A stretch of 64,000 nt of DNA from Hemerocallis citrina (lineage: Eukaryota; Streptophyta; Magnoliopsida; Asparagales; Asphodelaceae), in contig JACEHZ010000597.1 in assembly GCA_017893485.1 (NCBI GenBank), positions 372,001 to 436,000 on the forward strand, written 5' to 3'. Below, one piece after another: positions 10,956-23,196 of the stretch. The notes beneath the pieces were generated by a model. It was given only the letters and a program-made list of their open reading frames with translations. It had not been told where the DNA came from and ran no database searches. Positions within the stretch are counted from its first letter, which is position 1. Each line of letters begins with the position of its first letter. Made by a program: the position numbers and the translations under genes.

Positions 10956-12894
10956 TTCAGTGGTAAACATACCCAATCAGAACAGCCTAAAATTTTGGAA
11001 TATAAACACACAAAAAATGCAGGTAAAAAAATCAAAGGATAAATCTAATTCGATATGTTGGAAAGTAAATGGAGTAGGTTACGTCTTCCGGCACAGTTTG
11101 AGTTCCATAAAGCAACAAATTCAGGTCAACAATAATCTACTTTCTTTGACAGCCTCGATCAAACCATATTAATTGCTCTTTTCCTAAATACTATGTATAC
11201 ATACGGTCAGGGCTGCTATTAAGGCATCTATGTTTATGAAATTGGCACTAAACCGTTTATGCCATGTGCACAAAACACAAAAGGTTAAAGAATCTGAAGA
11301 AATCAAGAAATTGAACAAACACAAAGTAAATTGTTTGCCATAATTAAAAAATAAATTTGTTTGGCAAATCTGAATGTACATCTTTGACAAATATAAAGTT
11401 TATTGAAAAGTAAAATGACTTCAAAACAATCAAAATTAACATCAGTTGGCTCACAACCCCTCTAGGTGACCACAAACCCCAACAGCCTAGAATATGAAGA
11501 TAACCACAAAATTACACAAAACTCGGGCAAAAAAAAAGGAATATAGGATACAAAAATCCCGCCTGTGTCAAATCAAACAGGTAGGCAATTTCTTTAAGCT
11601 CAGTTTAGAGTGTCATAAAACTACAATTTCTTTGGCAGCCTTGCCCAACCATATAAATGGCTGTATTAGCAAATAGAGTATCAGGTCAAGACAAAGCTAG
11701 ATAAAGATCTTATCATCCTATCTGAAGCAAAATAATCTCAAAACTTCCAAGATGCAAGAAAAACTAATATACCAAACAAGTAACTTACTACTTGACTGAG
11801 TTGGAATCAGATAACAATTTTAAAATGCATACTACATTTATACTACAATTTTCTTTCATTTAAATTAACTTGTTAATAATCCCAAGTAATGAACGTGCTT
11901 TGCTTGTGGATTAACAATTCCTGCACTGGCAGAGGTTGGCAAAACCTGAAGTGTTAAGACGCCAATAATCTGGTATAGGACTTACAAATGCTCCCAGGGC
12001 ATACTTGAAGGGGCTAGAGGCTGTTTACCTCACCTTGTCCTCTAAAATTAGTAAATACAATCAAGCACAATTGATGTTAGGTTTCTTCCATTTGGTTGTA
12101 GGTACAATAAATAGGAAAAGTTAAAGGGATCGCCCTCACCTTTCCAATGTTTGTTTAAATGTATAGCAAGAGACGTATAATGTAAGATAACATTTGTTAT
12201 AAAAAAAATTGCTTAATTCCAACCCTTCTAGCGGTAAGGCTTAATTCCTACCTTTCTAGATGTGTTTAAAGTAAATGATCACCTTCTCACAATCAAAATC
12301 AGTTAAAACATTGGCTGGGGTAAATATACCTCAATCCCAAGTAGCAAGAACCTAGAAAATAAAATAAACCACCAAATTACCCAAAAATGCAGAGGACAAA
12401 AAGAGATAATTGAACTTCTGTAACTTGCCTACATACTGGCATGCAATAGAAGTAAAATAGCATGACTTTTGGCTCAGTTTTAGTGCCAACAACACCAATT
12501 CAGTTCAACCATAAATGACCGTGTTGACAGCCTTGCCCCCCAACCATATAAATAGCATTTTTAGCAAATAGTCCCCCAATACAGTATACATGTATATATA
12601 TGGTCAGGCTGTTGAAGCATCTACGATCGTCAACTTGGCACTAACACATCGTCAGGGCCGGTCCTGTGGTATTTAAGACCCGGGGTGAAAAATAAATTTT
12701 TGCCCTTTATAGATATGCATGTATTTTTATATATATTAATAAAATATGATATAACGTTGGGGCACATAAAATCAATACCCCGAAAAATAAAGATTACCTT
12801 GTTTTGCTTTATGACATCATATACTTCATATTTTTCACTAAGCATAGTGACAACAATTCTTGCATTTAAAAAATAAATAATCAAATCAATCACT

Positions 12895-13610
12895 TCTCAT
12901 CTAAAATTATTTCTTCTTGCATTTTTAAAAGCAAAATCATCAATTATATGTTCAACCACAATATTTTTCAACATATTCTTTTTAATACTTAAAATTGCTA
13001 ATCCATTTAACATATCTTGATTCATAGTTATTCGTAAATAAGATTTTAATATTTTTAATTTTTAGAATTTTTTTTCGCAGATGCCACAGTCACAAGTACA
13101 ATCAATAAAATCTTATATGCAACAAAAATATTTGGAAACATATCCTTTTTTTTTTTGCAAACTCCATAATTTTTATGGAATGTCATGGTTTATCTATTTC
13201 ATATGCTTCATTTCATAGCATTTCTTGCAAATTTTTGTAATTCTGAAAGTAAATAATTCGCATCAATATACTACATCTCACAATGTTTCCACGCAATTTC
13301 AAGTTGCATACAACAATTTTTCATTTCATCATCATCTAATCAAACTAACTGTGATGCATCAAATAAGAAGCCAAATATAGATTAATTTTATTGCATTTGT
13401 TCAAATATACTCTTCAATTGAGAAAGAGTCATATAAAGCTAAAACAAGAAAATAATAAGTTGTAAAATTTTCTTGACTAGATTGTTGTTCTCTATCTGTA
13501 TTAGGAATCTCATAAAAAAATCTCTTTTTAAAAGCCATACGTTTTAAAGGAAATAACGGCTCAATTTTCATTTTAGATGCAATTTCTTTAGCTTCAATCA
13601 TAACAAAAGT
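12895..13610 (-). pseudogene. hAT transposase C-terminus (TTF/ZMYM1-like), broken
   Basis: Read on the minus strand, the pieces match the C-terminal part of plant hAT transposases of the TTF-type/zinc-finger MYM-like group: EIASKMKIEPLFPLKR and KKRFFYE (about 13600-13500), QLEIAWKHCEM (about 13300), then the dimerisation domain with MFPNIFVAYKILLIVLVTVAS, SYLRITMNQDMLNGLAILS and HIIDDFAFKNA (13150-12905). In-frame stops and at least two frameshifts separate the blocks, and the N-terminal zinc finger and catalytic core are missing. This residue pattern assigns the surrounding element to hAT independently of its ends. It cannot encode an active transposase. Confidence 0.85.
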
Positions 13611-13841
13611 AAATCAATATTCTCTATATTTAAAAAAATGTAAACCAACACTTCTAAGTTTTTAATTGCAACATCAAGAAGCATATCTTCAGTCTACAAC
13701 CTTTTGCTCACTATGTTTCTGGTAATTTAATTAAAGCTTGATTCAAAATGTAGTACATAACAAAGAACACTTATTGAACCATTAATTAACAAATAGGAAT
13801 TTAAAAAGTAAAAATTACAAAATTGAAAACCATTAATTAGC

Positions 13842-14619
13842 CTAGGCAGTTAAAATTGGTTTTTGGAACTAATCGGTCTAGGAGCGATTAGTGATTAATC
13901 GGGAAAATAATCGGGGATTAAATCGAAAAAATCGTTATATATATAATTAAAAAAAGATATATCCTAATTATGTAGCAACCCTAAATCCTAACATAAAATT
14001 ATTATGAGATTATCAAATAGGAACATATAGTTATAGAGAAAAAGAAAAGAGTATTTGGTTTGAGCTGAGTTTGGATCTTGGATGTGGGTCGGGTCGGATT
14101 TGTTAGTCGGTTCCATCAAACAAAAACAATCGGGGAGCAGCAATGCGAGCAACAAGAGGAGGTATAGCAGATGCGGGTCGGGTCAAGTATGCGACGGTGC
14201 AGGGGGAGCCACGGCGGATCGGGTTTGGGTTTGCTCGAGGACAAAGAAAAGAATTAGTTTGGGTTTGGGTTTGAAAAGAACCAGTTTGGGTTTGGGTTTG
14301 CGCGAGGAAGAAGAAAAGAGCGGCGATATGTCGGATTTGGGTTTGCGTGAGGACCAGAAGGGGTTTGGATTTTAAATTTGGATTTTGGATTTGGGCCGAA
14401 TTGAGCCCAAATAATGCAAAAGAGCATGAAAATTAGAGAAGATTTAATCGGTTAATCGGCCACTTAAAATCGGCCGATTAACCACTAATCGGCCGATTAG
14501 TCCCGATTAAACCGCTAACTATTGAAATATTATAAATCGCTAAAAAAATAATCGTTTGGCCTCCGATTAGCGATTAATCGGGGATTAATCAGGTATAATC
14601 AGGGATTTTAACTGCTTAG
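13842..14619. mobile_element. Nested hAT-type MITE, 778 bp
   Basis: Terminal repeats CTAGGCAGTTAAAAT (13842-13856) and ATTTTAACTGCTTAG (14605-14619) are inverted, with one mismatch in 15. The 8-bp duplication TAATTAGC flanks both sides (13834-13841, 14620-14627). Subterminal regions are full of CGATTAATCGG-type motifs in both orientations, a likely transposase-binding pattern. A GGTTTGGGTTTG-rich centre gives a spurious 97-residue frame. It lies inside the larger hAT element and is therefore younger. Confidence 0.85.
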
Positions 14620-14716
14620 TAATTAGCAAACAGGAATTAAAAGGTACAAAATAAAAAATAAAAAAATAAAAAACCATTAATTAGTAAACAAGAATATAAA
14701 AAGTTAAAAAAAAATT

Positions 14717-14789
14717 GCTGTTGTTGAGAGTTGAACTCAAGACCTCCCACTTACTAAATGGGTGCTCTAACCAACTAAGCTAGAAGACC
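14717..14789 (-). tRNA. tRNA-Thr(AGT)-like pseudogene
   Basis: The minus strand has a 73-nt tRNA fold: D arm with A-box-like TAGCTTAGTTGGTTAGAGC, an anticodon stem CCCAT/GTGGG around the loop TTAGTAA (anticodon AGT), and a T arm TTGAG-TTCAACT-CTCAA containing a B-box-like sequence. The body resembles plant tRNA-Thr(AGT). The acceptor stem (GGTCTTC against CAACAGC) pairs poorly, so it is probably a pseudogene or tRNA-derived insert. It sits inside the hAT element near its right end. Confidence 0.7.
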
Positions 14790-15779
14790 TTTTGCGTTTT
14801 AAGTTCAAATATTAATTAGTTAAAGTGTTACAAACCTATTATACTTACAAAATTTTGTGCCCCTCATCAGAATTGGGCCCTGGGCGGTCGCCCAGCCCAC
14901 CCTGGGCCAGGGCCGGCCCTGCACATCGTAGCCATGTACCAAAATAAAACACAAGAAGTACATGAAAACAGAACAAACATAAACGTAAATTATTAAAAAA
15001 ATTAAAATATAAATAACTTTTCAGTTCCAACCCCTCCAGATGAACTTCAGTAAAATGATCACCTTCTCACAAAACCAAAATCTGTTAAGTTCAAGGGGAA
15101 ATGTACCAAATTCCAACATCATAGAAAACGAACATAACCACCATATTACAAGAAAACAAAGAAAGAAAACAAGGGATATGCCATAATTCACCTATATACT
15201 CACAAATAAAAGAATATACTTCTCCTAGCTCAGTTTGAGTGCCTTAAAACCAACCACTTCAGGTGAACTATGAATAACCGTCTTTGCCAGCCTCACCCCC
15301 AACCATAATTTTTTTCTTTTCTGGAAGTAGATTCCCCAAATACAGTATACAAAGCAGATATATGGTCAGGTGTTCTGTTAAAGAATCTATGTTCGTGAAA
15401 TTGGTACTAAACTATCATAGCAATGTACCAAAAAGAGTAACACAAAATGTAGGTACGTAAAGAAATCGAACAAATATAAAGGAAATTGTTTGACAAAATT
15501 TTGAAAACAATGTTTGACAAATCTGAAAGCACATTGTTTTCTTGATCTTCCTTTTGGGAGCACGCCTTGCCCTCCAAGATCAGAAAACAATATTGACCCG
15601 ATAACATCGATAATCTGATGTATATGCACGTATGTGCTTCTACAAATTCTATGATTTTTCTATGTTCAAAGCCCCCCTACAAATATCTGCTACCTCAATA
15701 TCCCAAAGTTTCCTATTTTCTTTACGAATTGTTTTAGTCCTTCACTTTCCTTAAAGTAACGCAAGTGACTTGCGCAGGG

Positions 15780-16215
15780 GGTGACATGATAGCCAATCAA
15801 CACAAACTCATGACAAACGAGCACATGAGCAACATGCAATCTACCATTTCCAACTTGGAGTTACACAAGACACACTGTTGTGGACCAGCTAATTACGTTT
15901 GGCAAGTTGCCCTTGATGAGGATGACCTTTCTAACCAGTTGCCACTTGAAGATCATCTTCAGCGGAACCTTAGTTTTCCAAATAATGGTTTGCTTGAATG
16001 CCACCGTCGATAATAAAAGAATAGGTCTATCTCATAGAAAACATTTCCCATCCATTAAAGGTCTAATAACCTCGTCAGGAACTCCAAGCGTGTTAGGCAT
16101 CCAATTATTGAGAAAGGAGATCATCTCCCCTTTACCGGCTTTAGTTGTCAAGTACAATCGCCTCTGGTTTTTGGGACCCATATATTTGTTCTCCATTATC
16201 TATTTGTGTTGTCCC
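15780..16215 (-). pseudogene. Reverse-transcriptase zinc-binding (zf-RVT) remnant
   Basis: On the minus strand, a decayed zf-RVT domain can be read: TIIWKTKVPLK, KWQLVRKVILIKGNLP, then VGNGRLHVAHVLVC in shifted frames, resembling the usual IWK-x-KVPLK-(I/M)-x-x-F-(L/M)-W...LTKDNL...C-x-x-C...DH block. This domain normally follows RT in plant LINE ORF2 proteins and in LINE-derived host sequences. Several stops and frameshifts are present and no RT core is seen beside it. It is not contiguous with the LINE piece at 16737, which is on the other strand. Confidence 0.6.
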
Positions 16216-16369
16216 TAACATCCTTAGTTGCCTAAAAAACAAAGGCAAACGGACAACTTAAAGTAATCAATCCACACAATCTTTTAACAAATGAATGGAG
16301 TTTTCGTCCCCCAAGATAAACTTACAACTCGGGATATCGGCTAAAAAAAATGTCTTAGTCTTGTTAGAC

Positions 16370-16400
16370 CCCCCCACCCCCCCCCCACCCCCCACCCCCC
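16370..16400. repeat. Poly-C tract with A interruptions
   Basis: About 30 bases of C runs broken by single A residues. Such runs mutate easily and are prone to assembly error. Confidence 0.9.
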
Positions 16401-16736
16401 TCCTCTCCTCCAAAATTCGAACATAAAGGTAATATTTTGCTTATCATGCAAGGAGTCCTTTCTTCGATACGCTGACTTGATTAGATGCACCCATTTTGCC
16501 GATTTACATCTATGTACCTTCCATCACCACTTACATTGCAGAGCCAAGTTCATATGTGATGTGGGCAAAAATTGCAGCAAATCAGGATCGTACGATTCGG
16601 GCATGGAAGAATGGTAATTTCAGCGACCATAGGCCCGCAAGACGAATTTGGGTCGCCTTCATTCCCATTAACTCAACTAGGCTTATCAGATTGGCCTGTC
16701 ATAGCAACCCAACAAGAGGATTTCTAGCTAATTGAA

Positions 16737-17310
16737 AGTTGTCACCTGGTCTAACATGCAAGCGGCGCCCATTCTAGCCAAGTTAGATAGAATCATGGTC
16801 TCCACGGACTAGGAGACCAAATTTCCGTTGGCCGCGGCTAGATCACTACCGAAACCAACCTCAGACCACGTACCTATTTTCCTATCCTCAGGGGAAGACC
16901 AACCAAGAAAGCCTTCAAGGTTTCGGTTTGAGAAAGCGTGGTTAGAAATCCAAAGGTTCCACCACATGGTCAACGAAAGTTGGTCTCGCCCGACAACGGC
17001 CTCTGAGGCGACCGCAGTGTAGTGTGAAAAAAATAAGAAGACTTACAGGCAAACTCAGGAAATGGAACCGCACCAGGTTTGCGCTGATCTGGCAAGCTAA
17101 AGAATCCATTCTGGAAGGTATTGAGCAACTAGAAAAAACAGAAGAAATTAGGGACTTGCTACAGGAAGAGCGGAATAGATTGCTCCAACTCAGACAGGAA
17201 ATCGACAGGCTCTACAGGATGGAGGAAATCAAATGGCAACAACGGTCCAGAATTTCGTGGCTCAAAGAGAGAGACGCGAACACTACTTTCTTCCATCGTG
17301 TGGCCAGTGT
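16737..17310 (+). pseudogene. Dead LINE fragment (endonuclease end to linker)
   Basis: Plus-strand pieces match the same LINE family as 6480-7835: NMQAAPILAKLDRIMVSTD, then a TAG where the relative has a Trp codon, then ETKFPLAAARSLPKPTSDH, FEKAWLEIQRFHHMVNESW, another stop at 17020 and, one frame over, RNRLLQLRQEIDRLY and SWLKERDANTTFFHRVAS. It ends just before the RT fingers. It covers part of ORF2 only and cannot be functional. The two fragments are near-homologous and were probably separate insertions of one 5'/3'-deleted family. Confidence 0.85.
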
Positions 17311-17354
17311 CTCAATACATTCATTTGAAGTCGTTAATCCCATCAGTGACCTCA

Positions 17355-17392
17355 TATATACTAAGGTCGCTAGTATATACTAAGGTCGCTAG
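17355..17392. repeat. 19-bp tandem duplication
   Basis: TATATACTAAGGTCGCTAG occurs twice head to tail. A GGTCGCTA/TAGCGAC theme continues to about 17500, suggesting a further decayed transposon end whose limits I cannot define. Confidence 0.8.
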
Positions 17393-17589
17393 AATAGCGA
17401 CAGCAAACAAAAAATTCAAAAAAAAATTAAAACATATGCCGCTATTCCCATTAATGACTTCGAAAATGAAGAGGCATCTATTGGGAATAGCGACCGCTGC
17501 TGACGTGGCACAGAGTAACCCACAAGCGCTAATTGTTTGGAAACCGGCCCTTAAACACAAATATTTTCAAAAAATGGCCTATGACGGCA

Positions 17590-17995
17590 AAACACTCTTC
17601 TTATTTTGAGATTCAATAGCCTCATACCCATCAGATCTGGACTTCCCAGATCCAATGGCTCAAAACAGTCCACTAAGTTCACAAGCTAAAAAACAACTGG
17701 ATTTTAGTAGACCGGTTCAACTGTCGGTTTAATTACAACAAAATGGGAAAATAACCTCTTCCTTCTACTTCTCGATCTTGATCTTTTTCTCCCTTAGTTC
17801 ACCACCCCATCTCCACCACCGCATCATCGCCATTACCATCTCCTCCACCTTCATCGTCATCACCATCTCCGCCCCTGCACCACCGCCATCACTGCACATC
17901 ACCGCCATAATCAATAAATGGTATCTAAATTAAAGTTGGTATTTTTTGGGGTGTGTATAGGGGGGGATTGGATCTCAAAATAAGATCTGGCCTTA
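17590..17995. mobile_element. MITE-like element, copy 1
   Basis: Inverted ends TCTTATTTTGAGATTCAAT (near 17598) and ATTGGATCTCAAAATAAGA (17967-17985) enclose about 370 bp, including a pyrimidine-rich CACCACCATCTCC-type centre. A second copy, lacking a clear right end, is at 28500-28810. Target duplication not resolved. Confidence 0.55.
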
Positions 17996-18004
17996 GTACT
18001 CACT

Positions 18005-18397
18005 TCCCTATATATATATATATATTTTGAAGTCTTCCGTTGTGCACCACCTATGGTGCACACACCGCGTGTACACTCAGCCTTCCCGCCTTCGTATCGA
18101 CAATCCGAACCGTTCACATTGATCTACACATGTAAATTAGTCTAAATATGTAAAATCAAATCATTTAAAATAAATTTGCCCATCTATTTAAGTGTTACAA
18201 AATTGTATGGCTAAAAATTATTGTTTTTTATAGTCACATGATGGATGAGCAAATGAATTTCAGATGATTTGATTTTACATATTTAGACTAATTTAGATGT
18301 GTAGATCAATGTGAACGGTTCGGATCGTCGATACGAAGGCAAGAAGGCCGAGTGCGCACGAGTGCACACGGAGGGGTGGTGCACAATGGAAGATTTT

Positions 18398-18440
<43 letters not shown>
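18005..18440. mobile_element. Foldback MITE with ~145-bp arms at a TA microsatellite
   Basis: Left arm 18027-18172 and right arm about 18257-18402 are inverted copies of each other (shared core CGTATCGACRATCCGAACCG and CACATTGATCTACACAT) with roughly 85-90% identity by eye. The element is bordered on both sides by (TA)n tracts, which fits TA-targeted MITE insertion. The loop of about 85 bp has no gene. Confidence 0.75.

Positions 18441-18442
<2 letters not shown>
18403..18442. repeat. (TA)n microsatellite
   Basis: About 20 uninterrupted TA units at the right end of the foldback MITE. Confidence 0.95.
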
Positions 18443-18446
<4 letters not shown>

Positions 18447-18689
18447 AGATTGTCATTTGACTCGAAAAGAGGATTGTCATTCAACTGAAAAGGGAAAACT
18501 CGATAACTATCTTTAGATTTCAAATCCTAATAATGCAGGCAGGTGTTGTATCCACTGACCAAATCAAACTTGCAAAAAGTAGGCCCTAAATTTACACCTA
18601 AATTTGCATCAAACAAAATAATAGGTACTATCAAGGTCACTCACCAAAAGCAAGCAAAACAGGGCCTAATAGATTCTCCATACACAGTT

Positions 18690-20770
18690 GTACTTTTATC
18701 AACAATTATGAGAGGGAGATATCTCAACTTTGCCACACTTCTTCTTTCCTTCATCTAGCTCATTTCCATCTAAAACTATCAGCCTAAAATAAATAGGAGA
18801 GAGAATGTGTAAGTGTGTGAAGAAAGTAAAACAAACAAAGTTATCAATAATACATCTTACTTTTCCAGAGTTTCTTCTTTCCTTCATCTCGTTGCCTTCA
18901 AAATCCGAATTTCCACCATGGCTTCTAAAATCCAAACCTCTCGGATCTGGGGACTTGATTGAGGAAATAGAGTATTCATGATAATAGACAATGATTACAA
19001 AGGTCAAATAATCTGATAGACAGATGCATGAATGCTAGTAAAAAATATGAGCAAGAGACTTACATCAGTCCTTTCATTGCAAAACCAGAACACGCACACG
19101 TTCCTTTCAGCATGTCTACAAATGGCAACTCATCCTGCATCGTTACAATATACCGACAAACAGTCTGAACCAAAAAACAACAAAAGTTACTGTTACCAAT
19201 CACGATATATACCCCAACTCATGAAAAACAAGTAAAAATAATGTCTTTACCGAGAGAAACAAGTGAACTCCACCTTCTTCTCGATCCTGCACCCCCAACT
19301 GGAATTTAACATCTACAATGTTCAAGAGATCTGATATCGCAAAGGACTGAATAAATGAAAAACTACTACCTTAAATAAGGTGATATTAGAGATCCAATGA
19401 TTACCAAAACAAAAGATTTGGTCACTGATTGGAAAGACAGTGAAAAGTTCTACTTAAATTAGCTTCGAATGATAAACCATTTGATGATGGGTAGCTCTCT
19501 AATTTCGTCAGCTTAAACTTAACAGTTAATACTCGACTGAAGATAACTCTAAAAGAAGGAAACATCAACAGTTACTTAGTAAAGAAGTAGAGGTACAAAA
19601 CTCCATCTTCGACTCCCAAAATAGGTGCGCACTACTATAACAATTAATAGAATCACAAATATTAGTTCTTTGCAGTGGTGAATTTTATTAAGATGACATA
19701 AATATGAGCCTGAAATGAAGATGCTACATAGATGAATAAAAATGGTAGCTCCAAACAGATACCTAAATAAGCGGATTTTGTTTGCCCCAATAAGAGGAGT
19801 CAATCACCCTGACAGCACGAAAACACACTATATTGTTGAATCCTAAGTTAAATGCCCTCGCAAAACTTATGCAAGTCACCCTCTACCCTGACCCTAAGCC
19901 AGTGCAGGTCACCTCATGGTGGGAGCATCTACTACTCAGGATGCAACTCTGATGCTGCATCAACAGCTGTACAGGGGCACTGGGTTTAAGGAACTGCAAG
20001 TCTTAGGTTATGTTTGTGGTGGATTAGAGTCCATATGTTTTTTTTAAAACTTTCTACACTTAATTTGCAACATCAAATTGAAGTAAAGGCAAGATGCTCA
20101 TAATGAAAAACTTGGACGATGTACAGTAAGAGACATAATACCATAGGAAAAACTAAGTTGGCATCTGGGCTACATGATATCGTTCAGCCTAACTGATTGC
20201 CTCCTTTCCAACTAGCTGAGTGTGTGAAAACTGGACAAACACAAGTCAAGTGTTTGTAAGTGTGTTAAGAAAGTAAAACAAACTTATCGATGAAACTGAT
20301 AAAAACTCACATTACCTCTTACTATTCACCGTCTTTTCTGCACGTCTTCTTTGCTTCATCAGCATGCACTCTGAGCCAACTGCCTACCATCTCCGTGATT
20401 AGCTACCATCTTACTGTAAATAGAAGAGAAAGACAATCAGTTAGTAACTGTGTGAAGAAAGCAAAACAAATAAACTTATCAAGAAATGATCACATTGCCC
20501 TCTTACCTCTTCTTACCTCTTCTTCTTTGCTGAGTTGATATCTTCAGGTTACTTACATATTCTGTGCCAATTGCAAGTACCACATGACATGGCATCAGCT
20601 GTGTATACAATAGGAGACTGTCTGTGTGTGTGCGCGTGTGTGAAAACAGTAAAACAAACTTACTAACAAAATCAAAAAATGATCACATTACCTTGTAAAC
20701 TTTCCTTCATCTCTTGGCCTTCTGAAATCCAAACTTCAACCATCACCTCTGAAAACCCATTCTCTAGATC
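18690..20770 (-). other. Repeated exon-like modules, minus strand
   Basis: Several short segments on the minus strand look like relatives of one exon with splice signals. 18780-18726 reads DGNELDEGKKKCGK. 18915-18863 follows an acceptor GATTTTAG, reads EGNEMKERRNSGK and ends at donor GTAAGATG. 20738-20708 follows GGATTTCAG, reads GQEMKESL and ends AAG/GTAATGTG. Further members lie near 20400 and 20520, ending in AGAG/GTAATGTGAG and AGAG/GTAAGAG. Each is followed by a conserved intron start containing GTTTGTTTTAC. A related exon (19320-19252, DVKFQLGVQDREEGG) ends at GTAAAG. I cannot identify the protein, and no complete frame joins them. Confidence 0.35.
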
Positions 20771-22532
20771 TGGTAACTAGGAAATCAAGGAAATTGGACG
20801 AAACAATGAATTAGATTGAAATCAAGAACAACAAATTAGACAACACCTGCAATAATCTATGAGCCGGTGAACAATGTTTTAAGCAACCTTGGGTTGTTTG
20901 CTTCAATCTGAAGTGCATATGACCAATAAAAACGAACAGAAATAGCATTATAGGTTTGACTATTTATATGAGGAGAAGCGGATGGTCAGGTTGGAAGATT
21001 TTTTTTTACCAAAGAGTGAAGCAAAAAATTAATTGTATAAAGAAACATGAATTTTAAGTAAACATGCCTTCAATAAGTTAATGCACTAAGACTAAAATGA
21101 AATGCTTAAGAGCCTAAGATCATGATATAAATGTTGGCATCACGTTCAGTAACATATCTGCTAAGAATATGAGTATAGAAAATTCCACACGTAAATTTTA
21201 CTGCAACTAGCAATAAAGTAATCTCCAGTTTTGCATGTGAGCACTTCATATGTGGGTATATTTTTTGCCTCTCTCTCTGTCCAAGTTTAATGCAGTAAGC
21301 CAGTAAACTAGTTTTCCACAGCATTTCTCCAGGTGCAGGGAGAGCTCATTAAAGTAATTATAGATAGCATATCTACTAAGAGCAAATTACAGTAATGGCA
21401 TTTGAATAAGCTGGCTAGCAAATTATCTACTACACATGATTAATCCCAGGAAGTCTGGGAGAACAACCCACTGGGAAAGCATATCTACTAAAGACCCTTA
21501 CCTTGAACAATGTAAGTTCTACGATGAAGGCCCAAAATAAGTTACTAAATTGTACCCATTTTACAAGTTAATCCAGCATTTACAAGTTAAGTATTTTCCA
21601 ACCTATTTTAAAGTTATTTCTCAACTTATTATATCATTATATGTTGGTTTCATCCCTTTCTACTCCAATTGGTGCAAGGGACTTTATACAATCAAGACGT
21701 AGCGACGTAGCGAGTGTTCATTATGGAAGTTATTCTGCTTATTTACTACATGATGGAAGCAAATAGGGTAAACAAAGGTAAGGGTCTTACCCTAGACCTA
21801 CCACAGTTACTGAAATTTTCATTATTATCCTAACACTAACAGATGGTTTAGAAATCATTACCGTAACATAATGCTATCTAGTTAAATACTGCAAAAGCTA
21901 AAAAATGCATGCAATGAACAGAATAAAGCAAGTATTAAATGTACCTCAATTCTAGAACTTCACTCTCTTCTCCGACCCCAAGCGGTTCTTTTTTTTTGAC
22001 TATCCTCATGCATTTCCTTTGTATGAATCTTCGCATAAGCCCTAAAGTTAAAATCCAAGTCAAAACACAACAAAGACTTATAACAACAATTTGAGCTAAG
22101 GAGGAAGAGTCTTTACCATTTCGTGGTTTGATTTTATGTGACTCTTCAATCTGAATTCGAGGATGTATCTTTTGCCACAATTAGTGTGAATGCTCAAAGC
22201 TCCACTCAATGAGTTTTCTCATATTCGGGTGACCTTGGCAATGCTCCTCTGAATACAAGCCCTTAAGTTAAAACCCAAGTTAGAACACAACAAAATGAAT
22301 TAAAAATCCAATTTTGGAAAAAGTAAAGTCATTCTTGAATCAAAATAGTGTAGAAGTCTGTTAGTAGTATAAATTTTTCTTTAAATTTCTGGAAATCTGG
22401 CAGGTTAAATTGATATAATATATCGGCAGCAAATTTGAAATTTGTAGGCCAAAACTTTGTTCATATTTCACAAACTATTTTCCAAAGGAATTGGGTGTGT
22501 AACTACTGGATTGCCATGGTCCAACCTTGTAA
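19979..22532. repeat. 2.5-kb tandem duplication, copy 1
   Basis: This copy starts ACTGGGTTTAAG and is followed directly by copy 2 (22533-25373), which starts with the same bases. The two align throughout at high identity (about 97% by eye), including an 80-codon open stretch at 20290 and 22827. They carry the minus-strand exon-like modules. The joint shares the short homology ACTG, consistent with an unequal crossover or replication slip. Confidence 0.9.
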
Positions 22533-23155
22533 ACTGGGTTTAAGGGACTGCAAGTCTTAGGTGGTTACGTTTGTGGTGGATTCGAGTCCATTTGTTTTTT
22601 TTACTTTCTACACTTAATTTGCAACATAAAATTGAAGTAAAAGCAAGATGCTCATAATGAAAAACTTGGACGATGTACCGTATGAAAAACTAAGTTGGCA
22701 TCTGGGCTACATGATATCGTTCAGCCTAACTGATTGCCTCCTTTCCAACTAGCTGAGTGTGTGAAAACTGGACAAACACAAGTCAAGTGTTTGTAAGTGT
22801 GTTAAGAAAGTAAAACAAACTTATCGATGAAACTGATAAAAACTCACATTACCTCTTACTATTCACCGTCTTTCCTGCACATCTTCTTTGCTTCATCAGC
22901 ATGCACTCTGAGCCAACTGCCTACCATCTCCGTGATTAGCTGCCATCTTACTGTAAATAGAAGAGAGAGACAATCAGTTAGTAAATGTGTGAAGAAAGCA
23001 AAACAAATAAACTTATCAAGAAATGATCACATTGCCCTCTTACCTCTTCTTACCTCTTCTTCTTTGCTGAGTTGATATCTTCAGATTACTTACATATTCT
23101 GTGCCAATTGCAAGTACCACATGACATGGCATCAGCCTGTGTATACAATAGGAGA

Positions 23156-23156
<1 letters not shown>

Positions 23157-23194
<38 letters not shown>
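23157..23194. repeat. (TG)n microsatellite
   Basis: About 18 TG units. The equivalent site in copy 1 (near 20622-20642) is short and interrupted, so it expanded after duplication. Confidence 0.95.

Positions 23195-23196
<2 letters not shown>

Larger units (their letters stand above)
12653..14921 (-). mobile_element. hAT transposon, 2.27 kb, decayed
   Basis: Ends are CAGGGCCGGTCCTG (12653) and CAGGGCCGGCCCTG (to 14921), a 14-bp terminal inverted repeat with one mismatch. The flanking 8-bp duplication CACATCGT (12645-12652 and 14922-14929) is perfect. An 8-bp duplication and such short TIRs are the hAT signature. Inside are a minus-strand transposase remnant (12895-13610), a nested MITE (13842-14619) and a tRNA-Thr-like sequence (14717-14789). 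The element is inserted in one unit of the 11-15 kb repeat array. Confidence 0.9.
10956..15500. repeat. Four diverged copies of a repeated unit, interrupted by a hAT element
   Basis: The same order of landmarks (AACATACC...GAA-rich segment, then CTCAGTTTGAGTGCC-like, CAACCATATAAAT-like, ATATGGTCAGG, and GAAATTGGCACTAAAC-like) recurs near 10950-11290, 11460-11690, 12300-12650 (continuing after 14929) and 15080-15430. Copies are well diverged and spacing is irregular. The third copy was split by the hAT insertion at 12653-14921. No coding function is recognised. Confidence 0.6.

Noticed and set aside
14082..14375. 97-residue Gly/Phe-rich frame
   Set aside because: It comes from GGTTTGGGTTTG simple repeats inside the nested MITE.
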